Below are positions 47,843-61,155 of a stretch of DNA of 64,000 nt, in pieces. Position numbers and translations under genes: made by a program. Where the stretch lies: contig JAMPIQ010000002.1 of NCBI GenBank assembly GCA_024699855.1, forward strand, positions 7,874,001 to 7,938,000, written 5' to 3'. Numbering within the stretch: the first letter of the stretch is position 1; each line of letters opens with the position of its first letter. The notes below the pieces were generated by a model. That model worked only from the letters and a program-made list of their open reading frames with translations. It searched no databases and had not been told where the DNA came from. The stretch comes from Aphelenchoides besseyi (Eukaryota; Nematoda; Chromadorea; Rhabditida; Aphelenchoididae).

Positions 47843-50800
47843 TTCGCTAAAAGGCTTCAAGAATGAGTTTGTGACAAAACACGATCAGAACACGATACTC
47901 AGTTCACCGCCAAATAGAAAGAATCAGTAGGGTTGGCCTTCAACAAGCACAACAATCGAAGTCGCCTTTCCTAATGAACGCTAATTACTGAGGCCGAAGA
48001 GATTGACGGGTTGTCGGCTTTTTTGTTTGAATATTCAAATACACGTATTGGATTTGACATTGAGAGCGTTTGGCACTTTGAAAACAAAAGGACTGTAAAC
48101 AACCTGAAATTTTCGAACGGACTGACGACTCGACCGAGACCTCGACACCGCCCAGTGGTTGTTGTAATTGGCGGCTGCGTAAATCTTCGAGTTCATGCGC
48201 TGTAAGATAATCGCTGCAAACGATTTCGGAGTGCCAAATCGCTGTTTGGATAAGCAGCAATGAAACGATAAGCGATCTTAACGGCAATTTTCTTTTCGTT
48301 CGCAAACCATAAGGTCGTGTTCTGATGCCGCCAAAAGATTTCGCAGATACTTCTGACATCCGATTGTTTACTCGGATTGTTTACGCCCTTCTATTAACAA
48401 GATGACTCACTGGTCGACTCGAAATTTGATGTCGACCGACCGACAGTTAATCGAATTCGAGTGAAGAGTCCTGATTTCGCGCAAACAGAAGATCGTAATC
48501 CGATTAGGAAGAAGCGAACGGCAATAAGTGAGTTTCATAATCCGCAGAGTTCTTAAGCCCAAAAGAAAATATCTTCGGTTCGAAATTGGATAACCGCTGC
48601 AAATTCCATCAAAGTGGATCAGTAAATCGAATTGAACGATAGAAAGAAAAGAGCACCAGAACTGCAGGAACCCAATGGTATGCATTTCGGACGGACGATC
48701 AAAAGCAAACAAAAACTCTCGCAAATCGTGACGTATAATTTGCGGATAAAAGAAGTGGCAAATTTATGGGTCAACCAAACTGCACAGTCGAATTGTTAAG
48801 ACGATGCTGAAGATTAAGCGTTTTTGGGGCCAAGTTGCCAAACATTGCCGTTGAATCCGGAAACACAAACGGTTTTCCTGCCAGAATTTTCATTAAAACC
48901 GTAGGATTTAATTCGCCAATTCCGAAGCCTTTTAAGAGCCAAAGAACGCGAACTGGTCATTCTCTCGAGCTGTAAACTCGAAGTTATCAATCGAAGACAA
49001 ACGGTCCACTCTTTCGCTGCGAACCGTTCATGATAAGGAAATCGATAAGCGATTTTATGGCGATGACACGCGTCCACTGTTCCAAGCGCAGTGGCGGAAT
49101 AATAAATAACATCGAAGGAATAAGGCCGACTGGTCATAAAAGTCGATCCACGAGCGCGAAAAAGTGTGGGTGGAGTCAGCGACGAAGTTTAACCGCGTTC
49201 TATTTGGCACACGCCTCGGGGAATAAGCGGATCGCTGACTGTTTGTTCATACGCTTTTCAACGCTCATCGAACGCACCGAAATGGCCAGTTCCCAGCCTT
49301 CGAATGATCGTAAAGCGAGAGAACTGACTTCCAAATATGCGCAATAACTCGAACGGGAATCAAACGTCGATTGTAAAAATAAGCGTGAGAGGTCGATTCA
49401 AATGAGTGATGAGTATCGGGCGCATGTTTTTGGGCATATGGTCAAAAGCGAACTGTCGTGGCATGAGCCGACGAAATTCGCATGTCGTGCGGATCTCAAT
49501 CGTCGCAATTCGGCGGCCAATTCTCATCCGTAAACTTTCGAACTGTGAGAATCGTTTTAAATGTTGCGAATTACATGCATCTGTTCGACGTGTCGAAGAG
49601 CACCGTACACTTTCCCGTCTAAACGTTCAAAAAGTTGACGTTCGAAGGAAAAACGCAACAAAATTGAATTCTCTCACAACGCCAACAACAAAAAAAGCAA
49701 CGCGCAGAACACGCGCAGCACAAAAGTCGTGAGTTCGACAGGAAAAAACTGATGGCGGGTAGTCGGTCTGTGGGAGCGTTACGTTTTTTGGCATCCAATC
49801 GACGCGGTTGACGAGCGCCAAAATAACACCAGAAAAAGCGCAACCGAAAGTGATAACACAATTCGCAGATTCCCCACTCCCTCCGTGAACTGGAAACCAA
49901 TCCCTGCTTCCATAAACGTTAATATTTGCTGTGGACAAGTGGTTTGCGTTGAAACAAGAAGATCGTCAAGTGTGGATCGCACTTCACGTACAACAACCCA
50001 AAAGGTCGTCGCTTTCGATCGGACGGCATTGTGGGAATTGGCGCGCAATTGGAACAGAAATTCTAATTTCGAAACCCTCGAATTTGACCATCGCGTGTCC
50101 ATTGAGTCGTTCTTCTCATTATCGATCACGCAACTGCTCAACACAAATGAGTCTTTAAGTCACAGACACTCGGCAACTGAACCTCGTTGGAAGTTCGCTT
50201 GGTAGTGTAAAAATATTCTTCGCTCTTCAACCGTCTGCTCAACAAGAAGCCGGGAATTAGCTCAATGCTGTAAATCGAATTCAAACGGTCGAGATCTCGC
50301 AGTTCATTTGTAATTCGTAAAGCCAAAACAACCGAAAAAGCGTAGGAAATGGCCACAAAAAAGTTCGCACGTTTCTGACACACCTTCTTCACCTGTCCAT
50401 CGGCTTGGCAACAGGAGTCAACGGTCAACATTTCGGCAGCCAATTTGACTGAAGGTCCATTAACAGAAGTGGTCAGAAACAACTTTACGTTTCGCTTATG
50501 ATTTTGAGGACGAGAACCGCGGTCGGGAAACTGCAAAACCATCGACCGACCGATGAATCCGCAACCTAAAGGTCGGCAGATTCAGCGAACACAAAAGAGC
50601 CAAAAAATGAAAAGACGCCGCGCAACCTGACGGCCACAAAATGTTGAGAAGAAAACAACAATAAGCGACGAACAGAGAAAGTGAAATCTGAAGCATAGAA
50701 TCGGCGGATAATCAGATGGAAAGTTTTGGGATTCGGACAGGGATCATCCAAAGGCTTCTGCATTTCGAGCAGAAATGAATGAGAGAAACAAACCGCATGG

Positions 50801-53800
50801 TATTTCGCTCATGAACAACCACAAATCAAAGAAATTAACGACTTCGGGCGCGTGAAATGGCAATCAATTCGATGGAACGGAAATGACAGTCGATCTCTCA
50901 ATTTCCTTCTTCTTTTTTTTGCCGTCTGTTTTTGGCTATGAGTCAATTGAGAAGCACTCAAGGTCAGTGCAGTTGTCTGTTGACATTTTCGATCGAAAAA
51001 CTCGCGAGTCTGATGCAAATTCACGAGTGAAACGCTCTCGACAACCGGAAAGGACCCGAAAATTATTGCCGCTCGATTTCGCTGAAACGCATGGATTACA
51101 AACGCGAAGACGTCGGAACAAATTCGCGTCTTTTTGGGCACGATTAGATGGGCGCCGTTTTGATAACAAATTTTCGAGGACAATCTCTGGAGTGGACTTC
51201 AGAAGTGACCGCAATTCCAACAACTGTAAACGCGTGTTTATGACGCTTCGAAGGACGTGCGTGAAAATGCAAAATATTTTTGTCGCGAAGAGCGGAATGT
51301 GATGCACATTTTCGAGTCCCGAATTCTCTCTAATCGCCTGCAGTTAAAATTGATCCCCATGGACGTCGAGGACACGCGAATTCGAAGCGTGACAAACGCG
51401 GAAAGGAAGCAGCTAATTAGTTTGCGACGCTTCTGCGGCAGTTGAAGTGCAAATTGCCGCAATCGGAAGCCACTGGAAAAAACGATCGGAAACAACGAAA
51501 ACGCGCTCGGAAAGTCAATTTCGGTTGTCGGCGTCCTGACCGATCCATCGACTGACTCTCCGGTCGATTTTTATTGTTTTTGCTGTGGATCGCGGATCAT
51601 TAGAAAACCGCGTCTTCTCAACGTCTGATTCATCTGAAACTCGTGGGAATGCACACGGTAGTCGACAGCAAAGAGATTCGCGGCTACAGAAATCTGCACA
51701 CCGACGACCAGATGGACGCCATCGACGTCCCAGGTGTTTTGCGCAAATCGGCAATAAAATGGACGGACGCTTTGACGGACCGCGTTTGTCCCACAAAAAT
51801 TCTAATCAGATGGACAAACGCGGTGAATCAACGTCACGAGTTGTGGTTTCGGACGCTTTCGATCGCAACAAACTGCGCCGTTGGGGCAGATCGTAAAATG
51901 AATTCGAAATCGGAACGTCCGCGCACGTAAAATGCGTGAGTTCGACGCAAAATTGCGTCTTATTTTTTGTTAATTGGATTTCCTTGTAGTTCGTCAATTT
52001 GACAACAAAACAAGTCGAGCGTTGATTCTTATGCATCAGCGCTAATTCGCAGCGACACATGAAGGGTACCCGTTGGCGGAAAAAAAAGTTAAAGGAATTC
52101 GGTGGGAGAAAGTGTCTCAACTGAAAGTTGCAAATTCACTCTCGAGCTGAAACTCGAGTCTCAGTTTGGCAAACAAATCGCTGCTGACCACTAACCTGCA
52201 ACCCACGGTCCATTCGCGACAAACAAAACGGAGGGTCGAAGGTGCTAAAGTGGCGTCGGAACGTCAAATTAATCCGAAACGACGTGGTCATTCCCCTCGG
52301 GTTCTTTTTTTCGACTTCCAGCAATCTGTCGGCGTATTCGGAAGCGGTAGATCGCATCTCAAAGAATAATGGTCATTTGCCTGGCTTTTGACCTCTAAAT
52401 TCGAAACAAAAAGTCCGAATTTTCCGCTCGGCCAACTGAAATGGATCGGCTGTTGCGAAGGTGTGAAACGAGAGCGATGAGCCAAAAGGCATTTTCGAGC
52501 AGAATTCGTGGACCGATGAACAGACCGCGTCGAATGCGCATGTTCTGTCAACAGGCGGATGGACCAAAAGAAAAAGCCGCATCATGAATCTCGTGAGATC
52601 CCCGACTGCTAATCCGCCGTCTTTGACCACCGCGCACTGTTGATCGTTTTTTGGCCATCAGCTGCCTACCGAATCGTAAACCGAACGAACAGCCGCTCAT
52701 GAATTCGAATTCATGGCCGTCCGGCGGAAGCGGCCTACGGTCTTTTGTGTTGGAACGTTAATCTCTCGGGTCATCTAACGAACTTAAAATGCCAAATCGG
52801 AATTAAACTCCGACTTTCATCTCATCAAACGAACTCAAATTGGCCGCCATTTCGCTGGTCGACTGTCCAAAACGAAATGAAATTTGGCGCTTTTTGATTT
52901 TACCGAAATTGAAATTTCGCCTCAAAGCTCACAATAGAGTTTAATGGCGTTGAAGGACGGCCATTGAAACAATAAAACGATCCAAATCCAAAAGAAAACA
53001 CAAACGTATTAGACCGCCGAAACGACACGTACAATCACGTTTTCGATTCTAATTGCCCGTAAAACAGCAGGAATCTTCGATTGGAGTTTTGATTACCGTA
53101 CCAGAAGCCCCACTTGTTGTGTAAACGAGCTGTGCAACTCGAGAACGACAAGATGGCAATTTGTCTTCAGCGCCAAAATCGTAAAACTCGAAAGATGCGC
53201 GACGAGCTTCCGCTCCATCTTCACGATTTGGGTCTTAATGAGGGGCTTCAGGTAGAGAGCGAATGCAATGGGCCGTAGAAGCGAAGACGATTGACTGAAT
53301 GATCGAATTGGTGGAGAAGTTGGAATAACAAAATTACTTTTTCTCGAATCCATTTCCACGCCCGGGTGACCAGTTGACCGCTGGCCATCAATCAACCGAT
53401 TAAAATTGCCGACAGTCCCGTCAAGATGGATCGACAGTCGAGAGTAAAAAGAGCGGCAGTCCGAAAATGGAAAACGAGCTTTGAAGTTTGAGAGTCATCT
53501 CCACCGATTGTCCTGGGAATTCGACAGGAAACGGAGATTAAAAACAACCGAAAATCGTTCACAACTCCAAATACGAAAGAAAAGATCAGACATTCGGCAC
53601 GATGCTAATTGACGTTAACGCCCCAACAGTCAAACATATTAGACCATCGGTTAATCGTCGCGAATTGTCGCGCATGTCGCCAATTTCATTCGATTTGCTG
53701 CTGCCAAAACTCGAGCATTTAAAATTGAAAAAGCAAATTGTTGCCAATTGAAAGGACAGAAATGGCAATTCAAAAGCGAATTTTTTGGGCGTGAACTTTT

Positions 53801-53925
53801 GAATTTCGCCGGTGGCCATTTGCCAAATTGGTTTGCCGTACGGTCGCGCAAAGTCACTGGTCATCGGCATAGAAAAGATTCTGAAACATCACGCCTGAAG
53901 CTTCAAAGACGAACAAATTCGGAGG
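47843..53925. other. Six-kilobase stretch without a supported gene
   Basis: Many frames of 60-140 codons occur on both strands at once, which is what a moderately GC-rich non-coding region gives. None has paired splice sites or a domain I recognise. It may hold distal regulatory DNA of dystroglycan or an unexpressed stretch. No long repeats were noticed by eye. Confidence 0.4.
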
Positions 53926-54465
53926 ATGTTCGCATGCTCATCAACGGGAAACAATAGCGGCTTCTATTCAGAAACCCGAAACGGAACTCTGCGCGCTAAT
54001 TTAGTCCACGAGACCAAACGGATTTTGACCTTCGGTTCCATCTACTCGCCGACTGCAAAATCTTCTTGTGTACGAAATGGATTAATTGAAAGACTGCAAA
54101 CTTTGCCCAACAAACAACCAGACGTCAAACCCAATTTGTCCAAAAGTCGAAAAGATTTTCAGCCCAAAAAACTGCACGACAATAAAGAGCTTATGACACA
54201 CATTCTACGCATCGATGGATTCTGGGAATTTGGAAAGCCGTCAATCAAACCAACTGGTGTGTTTAAAAAGGCAGTTTGGAGGTGTTTTAATTCAAACTCG
54301 AAAGCATGCAAATCCGAACAAAAACTAACGACTGCCAATGATTCATTACTTGGGCGGCAATTGGCGGCATCCGGTGGTCAAACTGCTCGAGGGCACGACG
54401 GCCGATTTGACCGAGAGCTGAGTGCTAAGTTTGCAGTCATGGCCGACTGGAAGCCGTGCAGGTAG
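53926..54465 (+). CDS. Hypothetical 179-codon single-exon frame
   Basis: The longest uninterrupted frame of the 6-kb gap region, ATG to stop, basic and polar (starts MFACSSTGNNSGFYSETRN; contains FWEFGKPSIKPTGVFKKAVW). No signal peptide, membrane segment or known motif. It ends 50 bp before the convergent four-helix gene. It may be chance. Confidence 0.22.
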   Translation: MFACSSTGNNSGFYSETRNGTLRANLVHETKRILTFGSIYSPTAKSSCVRNGLIERLQTLPNKQPDVKPNLSKSRKDFQPKKLHDNKELMTHILRIDGFWEFGKPSIKPTGVFKKAVWRCFNSNSKACKSEQKLTTANDSLLGRQLAASGGQTARGHDGRFDRELSAKFAVMADWKPCR

Positions 54466-54514
54466 AAGAGTTCTTTTCAAAGAGCCATTAAATCGGTTTA
54501 TTTCGATTGCCAAT

Positions 54515-55511
54515 TTACAAATAATCTTCGTCGTAAAGTCGATTCTTTTGTTCTCGTTTCTCTTCGATTTCCGCTGCCATAAGCAAATCAAAATGGTAAG
54601 TGTAAACACGCCAAACCAAAAGCAGGGCATAAACTTCGAAAACGATCATTCCAATCTTCAAACCAACAATTTAACAACAGTCAAAGGTCTCAAGATTACC
54701 TGCATTATGAACGAAGAAACTCTTTCAGATGATATCGTGTCGCGAGTGTTTGCCGAATTCAAAAAGTCGACGAACAGATGGACCACAGCTAAAGATTCAG
54801 ACTAATCGATGTCATGAATAAATTTTACCCAAAACAATCAATGAGAAACTAACAAAAAAGTACGGAAGCAGATACTGATTGCGATGTGATCGTAAGCCCA
54901 GAAGTAGAATCGCGTAGCTTGTCAATGCCAATCCAAAGGCCAAGAAGAAGCCTGAAATTTTGATTTTATTCGTACGTTCACTTCCAATTCACTTGCCAAA
55001 GTGCACCAACGGTGAAATGTTCATACTCAACGAACTCAACAGCAACGAAGCGAAGAAAAAGGTTTTGGCAAAAATGATTCCTTTCGTCAGTCCACGCACA
55101 TGCACCAGACCACAGCAAGAAAGGTATTCTTTGTTGTATTTCTAGATGCCAATTTGGACACGAAACCATCTAACTTACATGAAACTCCTGAGTATCTTTA
55201 GCCTTGGCTTTTTGTCTCTCGATCTCCAATTCGTTTTGTTCGCTTATGTTCGAGGAACAACAAATGAACTTCCAAATTCGAACGAAATTAAATTGCAACA
55301 TCTCAAATGCGACGAAAATCGAACTTCCAATTAACAGCGAGGGGCGAAGAAAAGAACCCAAAGTGAAGGTTTGAACAAAAAACAATCGGAAGCGGTGAAG
55401 CGAATTCGAATGCCCGATCATCTTCGTTGATTTGACCATCAGCATTGATCGATTTAATTCAACTTTACTCTTGTAGTTACTGTCATGTCGATTATTTGGA
55501 AAGATACTCAT
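54515..55511 (-). CDS. Second four-helix nematode membrane protein
   Basis: Exons 55179-55511, 54997-55141, 54829-54951, 54700-54788 and 54515-54655 join in phase. After EFHKYNKEYLSCCGLVHVR, the Cys-rich element that precedes helix 1, come four hydrophobic segments (IIFAKTFFFASLLLSSLSM; FFLAFGLALTSYAILLLGL; PYFFVSFSLIVLAVVHLFV; IGMIVFEVYALLLVWRVY). A charged tail ends RLYDEDYL. The layout matches the gene at 12370-13134. The intron 54952-54996 starts with GCAAGTG, a consensus GC donor, and only this choice gives an uninterrupted helix 2. The 5' exon as drawn (111 codons from ATG 55511) looks too long and oddly composed for this family, so the true start may be internal or the exon may hide an intron. 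Function unknown. Confidence 0.7.
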
Positions 55512-56455
55512 CGTCGTCGTGGGTTGACGTAATGGATATGCTTTTGTTTGGATTCATTCTTGTCGTAACCTTTGACCCGTAGAATCGTTTCGTGTCATCT
55601 TGGCGAAACAAATCGACCAGAAAATGAGCTTATCGTTTTCGGTCATGATTTGACGTGAATGCCGCGCTTTTTTTGGCGTCAATGGGTCAAGGACTTTGAT
55701 GGTCGTTGACGAACAAAAACGCGCCATCGAATTTCGGGCTGCTGCTTCGGGAAACGTATGGCTTTGCGCTTATTGTGCAACGGAGATATCTCTCGGTTTT
55801 AGACGCTTTTGATTCTCAATTTGCTACAACAGTTCCGAATTCCCCGACCCGAAACGATTGCGGCATTTCGATTGACCAAAAATTTTGCGATGCATAATCC
55901 CGCAACGGTTCAAGTTCCCTACTTCACAAATTGTAGCGCAAAAAAAGATTCATGTTCCACTAGCCGAAGTGTTTACTCTGCGCGTATCCAAGCGAAATCG
56001 TGATTACTGCCAACCGTCCACTTTCACTCATTCCGCAGAATACCCAACGGCGACAATGAGGTCAGTTCAATGGATGGGCTGGAAGATTCGGTTGGTTGGA
56101 TTGAGTGAAAGGGAAGAGATAGAATAGCCGAACAGGTACCGACGTTACTATGCAGTTGGTCGGAATGAGCATTCCAGTTTTATGGTTTCATATATGAATG
56201 CCTACAGGTTGAATCATCATTTCATTTCACTGCTTCTTGACCTCTTTGTATAAACGACGCCCATTTGTCCATCTCGTAAAAATGCCCATCGATGCATTGC
56301 GCGGAGATTAAGGTCGCGGGTCTTGTCTTGACGGATCACGAACACGCAAATTCGCAACTCAACCTTTCTCATTGTTTACTCACTTGAACGTTTTGCGTGT
56401 TTTGAGACTTGTTTTTACGGCAACAGATGAGTTGAAGTTTTCAGACGAAAAGAAG
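55512..56455. other. Intergenic, no supported gene
   Basis: Divergent upstream region shared by the four-helix gene (-) and the PAN/ZP gene (+). Short frames only. Confidence 0.5.
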
Positions 56456-59400
56456 ATGCGACTGGCCCTACAATGGGCATTTCTCTCGATTTTACTCGGC
56501 AATTCGATTGAAGGTATCAAGTCAGATGACATTCCCATTAATAGTGGTTTGTTGTAGCATCATCAAAATGCCGTCCGATGTTTGTTCGATGGCCACGAGT
56601 CAAACTGAACGTTCCTGCCCGCATGAACGGCCCATTTACTTTAACTCATTGCCGTGATTCATGTGCTCGCGATGAAAATCCGCACAAGAAAGGAATCGAC
56701 CTTCAATGTTCGGCTTTCAACCATCGAGTTGGGCCCAGTGATTACGCAAACGAATGTCACATCTTCGAACAACAATCGGTGGAACGAACAGACGGCCTGA
56801 TTGAAGCAGACGATCGCTATTCTTTTTACTGGAAATATTGTTTGAAAAGTGAGTTTCAAAATGGAAATTTTGTTATATGAAATCACAGCCGAAAAGTCAT
56901 GTCTCGGTGACTACGGATTCACGTTCCTTTCTGATCGTTTCATCGACGTTCAACAGATCAATCGATCAACGCATTTCGACTCGTTGGAAGACTGTTTATC
57001 GGAGTGCTTGAACGAGGATCAATTTCACTGTCGTTCGGTCACCTATAATCGTACCAACGGAGGTATACACACCATCAATTCGAAACCCAACATTTGCTTT
57101 TAGCGTGTTCTCTTTCCGAATACAATCAATTGAGCAAACCGTCGATGATTCGCATTAACAACAATCCAAACTTTCGAATTGATTACTACGAGAATAACTG
57201 CTTCAAAAGTGAGCGCTTTGAGTAGTAAAACGAACGCAAATTTTTCAGCTTCCGATACTTTTCATTTTGATTACAAGTGCGAAGAAGATGGAATACGAGT
57301 GTCCGTTAAGTCTCAATTTCCATACACCGGCGGTAAGTATTCACATCATTTCTATTAACCATCGATTTCCAGCACTCTACGGTCTTTATGATTTCTTCAC
57401 TTGTCGTGTTGAACCACGAGAAGCCACTCGATTCGATTATCTGTTCCCCTATCCAACACACTCTAAAAACTGTTCTGATAGCATTCGATACAAAGTAAGC
57501 GACTTAAACTGAACCTGCTGATTTCGTTTCAAGGGAAATGAAATGATACTTGAAGTGGTACTGTCAACTGACGGCGTTGAACCTTTGTATTTTATAACTG
57601 CCGATGATCTTACTTATCAAGCACGATGTCCGATTGATGTGCGTGGTCGACAAAGAAGGTGAACAAACCAACAGCTAACTTAACTTAATGAGTTTGCAGT
57701 GCGGAACACAAAGTCACTACGACGCAATCGACTACAACAACTTCCGAATTAATGAATCACGTTCAACTACATTCTGATGGCGAGAAAGAAGGCTCGTATT
57801 TGGCAAGATCACAGAAAATCCGAATGGAAGATGACAGTAAAGAACGACACACCGGTACTTCGCGAAAACCAAAATCTCTGGAAGCATTCACAATTCCTGA
57901 AAACGAAGAAAATCGATCAACAACCAAAGATATTTTCCCACTTCCACTTTTTACCACAACGACCACCGGATTAGCAGTAACCACGCAGCCATCGACTTCT
58001 GCAGCAATTGCTACTTGGGTTGCTTCTGAAGGATCCCGAATCGAAAGCCAACCTCAAACTACGACCATAAGCACGACTTCTTCTACAACAATAAAAAAAG
58101 CGACTACTTCTGCTCCAGCAATGGAGTCAATTGCACCGGATAGCGTGGTTGAGGCACGGGCCGAGACAGTCAGTAAAAACACACGACCTGATTCTTTCAA
58201 GTAAACCGCTATTGCATTGATGTTAATTGATTCTTACATTTTAGTTTTACTACTCGAATCAGTTTTCCAACCGGCGATAAAATCAACGTGATCACTGGTC
58301 CGTCTAAAAACCAATCCAACAACCCGATTAGTCATTCTGAAACCTCCACTACAAACAAACTATCTACAACGACGAGTGCAACTACTGTTTCAACAACTGT
58401 TCAGTCAACGACTCCTGCTCCATTTACTCTCTTCCCGCCGATGAGTTTTCCAACTTTCCCAACACTAGCCATCACACTTGCGCCAACAACGTCCTCCACA
58501 ACCAGTTCGACTACGACTACAAGCACAACATCAACGACGACAACAACAACTCGCACTTCTGAACCGACTCCACCAGCACCTCAAAAACCGAGCAAGAACG
58601 AGTGAGTTAGAGTTCAATTTCTTTGTTTCTATTTTTCGATTATAAAGATCTGAACCACAACCACCGGGCAATCGATCTGGTCGACCGAACGAAGCGGTGA
58701 ATTTCGACATCTTTCACAACGGACAAACAACAGATGCGGTGGTTGTCGGAAGTCGAATTACTTTGAGTTTTACTCCTTATTTTGCAATTCCACGTAATCA
58801 GTCCTTTTACGATATCCACTAAGCAATCTTTCAGCTGCCTATATGTCTATTTCGGGCTGTCAAGTTGAACCGATCGAGCCACTTTATGATTGGGAACGCG
58901 AACCGTTGGCGATAATCAAAGATGGCTGCCAAATAAGTTTAAAGTTAGCAGTCATTGTATTCAGCATATTTTAAGCGGATCACGTCGGTTTGGTTTGCCC
59001 ACCACAACGCACTGACTACGGAATCAGCGTAACAGTCGAGTCTTTCCGCTATCAAACTACCACCCAAGTGCAATACACGTGTTTAGTTCGAGTATGCTCA
59101 TTCTCGCCCTGTCCAACGGTATTGATTTCAATCAGAATGAAGTTCAATGGTTTTCTAGAACACGTGTCCAAGTGTTGAGGGATGTGCTGGCGACGACATA
59201 CTTTCGAGAACATTGGGGTTGCGATCGAAACGATACGTGAGTTTGGATCAAATTCGCGCCGCTTTTTCTGCCAATCCACAACTCGAAAAACAACTCGCAT
59301 TAGGTGCTTCAGCACCAGGAAGTCAACTGAGTAATTGTAAGTCGATTTTGCGTTTGGCGATAAGTTTCTTGGCTTTCAGCTCTTCAACAACAACTAATCA

Positions 59401-59507
59401 CCATGGGCGGCGAGCACGTGGTTAGTAAACGGTTGGTGGTTGTGAACACGGACGAGGAACTCCATTACTTTGTCAAAACGGGAGAATTGCCCGAACATCA
59501 CAACTAA
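56456..59507 (+). CDS. Secreted PAN-PAN-ZP extracellular matrix protein with mucin-like insert
   Basis: Fourteen exons in phase (56456-56513, 56558-56848, 56889-57062, 57104-57208, 57249-57332, 57373-57494, 57534-57658, 57700-58200, 58245-58601, 58648-58793, 58835-58936, 58976-59118, 59159-59336, 59380-59507), about 830 residues. A signal peptide (MRLALQWAFLSILLGNSIEA) is followed by a PAN/Apple domain (CRPMFVRWPRVKL ... YCLK), a second PAN domain (SCLGDYGFTF ... NNCFK), and a ZP-N half with CEEDGIRVSVKSQF. Next is a Thr/Ser/Pro-rich linker of about 285 residues, then a ZP-C half with VQYTCLVRVCSFSPCP and VEGCAGDD. RSKR near the end fits a furin-type cleavage site. No transmembrane helix follows. 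ZP-domain proteins polymerise in apical matrices and cuticle, and PAN plus ZP is typical of NOAH/LET-653-type proteins. Confidence 0.9.
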
Positions 59508-59631
59508 CTCGCAATCATTTACGTTTCTTATCTTCGGGTATCTCCAAAAGTTTTCTGATTTCCAATTGTAACAAAAAGATTTCTTTATTTGCTAATAAAC
59601 GAGATCAAATGAAAACGGAAGGCTTGTAAAG
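59508..59631. other. PAN/ZP 3' flank
   Basis: AT-rich sequence with an AATAAA-like hexamer near 59593; likely 3' UTR. Confidence 0.4.
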
Positions 59632-59824
59632 TCGAAGAGTTTGATCGAAATGACCATCAAGGCTACATGGACCGGACTGCTTTTCCATGTTTAACAGAAG
59701 CAGACAAACTTGATGAGTTACTCGCCTATTTGAAAGAAATGCAAGTAACAAAGGTCGTGTCCGTTTTCTCTTGTCGAACTGTCTGTAGACGTTGATTCGA
59801 TCTGAAAGCACTTTATTCTGGTGA
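59632..59824 (+). CDS. Short two-exon coding remnant, family uncertain
   Basis: After an acceptor (CTTGTAAAG) the frame reads VEEFDRNDHQGYMDRTAF then CLTEADKLDELLAYLKEMQ to a GTAAC donor at 59745. The next acceptor (CTGTCTGTAG, exon from 59789) gives a quick stop (TLIRSESTLFW). The helix with LLAYLKEM recalls the C-terminal helix of cytochrome c, but no CxxCH exon lies upstream. It may be a pseudogene end or a small unknown gene lacking its 5' part. Confidence 0.28.
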
Positions 59825-61155
59825 ACTCAAATTACTACGTCAATCGATGAGTATCCGAAATGCTGAAGGAAAATGTCTCCAGACTAATATCGACAATTCT
59901 GTTTTTTATTCATCATTAAAGTTCTTTTCAACCTTTAAAACGACATTTAGAAATAAACCAGAGAACAGTAAAATTATTAAATTTTGTTGCTAAACACTTT
60001 TTAGGTTGGAAATAGAAAACAAGAAAGTTTCACATTGATGTACGTGTTACGAACAGAAACTACAGAATCGATTACGAAAACGATCAGCTAAATGATTTTG
60101 CTGGATCTACAATGTCTATGCTCGCTATTGAGCCGACAAACTACTCACTAGCTATCGATCGTTTTGCTAAATCAATGATGAACGATTCAAGTGCGTTCAT
60201 GGTTATAAGTACACATTAGCCAGTTGTCTCGGAATAAATCCTTTGAATTTGCGTGTTTGTGGGCGAATCGCGTGTGAAAAGGAATCAAAAAAACAACTCG
60301 AAAGTTTGCAGTTTACAAGTTAATTTCGGTTCTCGCGGCGAAATGAGACCGCCGATTGGGCTGTTCGCTTCGGGCTTCTTATCAGCATTTCCGTTGCGTT
60401 TTCGGTCAGAAGTTGGGTCCGGAAATCCAAACAAGTCGGGAGTTGCAGTCGACAAGTCAAGTTGGACGATTTTAATCGACGCAGCTGTTCAAACTCGTCG
60501 CGGCCAAAGGAAGAGCGTGACCGAATTCGTTTCGCGTTTGCGCGATCGATTTTTGATTACGCTCAATCAGCGGCGTCTTCTTCCACGTTCTCGCCAAAAC
60601 CTTTTTCGTCGTTTCCGGCCCTTTTTCTCTCTCGCGTTCCCGAACGCTTTTTGAATCACGAGGATGCCCAAGATTCTCATTCTTAATTTTAACGCTGTGC
60701 GTGGGTTGCTTTTTTGCTGACGGCAATCGAAAAAACCGCCAAAAAGACGTGATCGCGCACGTCCGAAACGACGTCTACGCGACGAATTTCACTTTTCCTC
60801 TCCCGATCGCGCAACTTCAATTATCACAACGCCGTTTCGCCGCGTTCAATATCGATGTCTGTGCGTGTTAATGGACGACGAGTAAAAATTTGCATTCGCG
60901 TTTTAAAGCCGCGGGATTCCCACAGCAACAAGAATCGTCCATCGGTCGCGTTGATTTCCGCATATTTTCCGCTCTCAAAAAAGTTGCCCTTCTCATCACG
61001 CAAAAATTAGCGACGAGGCGTCGGCGGCGTTCTTCTATTGATGAGTCAGCAAATTAAATCGCGAATTTGAGATCGTCGACCTTGAGAAAAGTTGTGGCTA
61101 CGAATCGTGCCGTTGCATAACGTTAATTAGTTAGTTGTCGCTGTTTCTGTTTCAG
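59825..61155. other. No supported gene; composition becomes GC-richer
   Basis: From about 60.2 kb the sequence shows many GCG/CGC-rich stretches and overlapping frames on both strands. No splice-bounded exon is convincing before 61156. It is likely an upstream control region or long 5' intron of a gene to the right. Confidence 0.4.

Noticed and set aside
48814..51307. Several overlapping frames of 90-140 codons on both strands.
   Set aside because: Simultaneous openness of both strands and absence of domains or splice pairs point to chance frames.
59985..60195. An open plus-strand stretch reading NYRIDYENDQLNDFAGS and onward.
   Set aside because: No start codon, weak splice signals and no family match.
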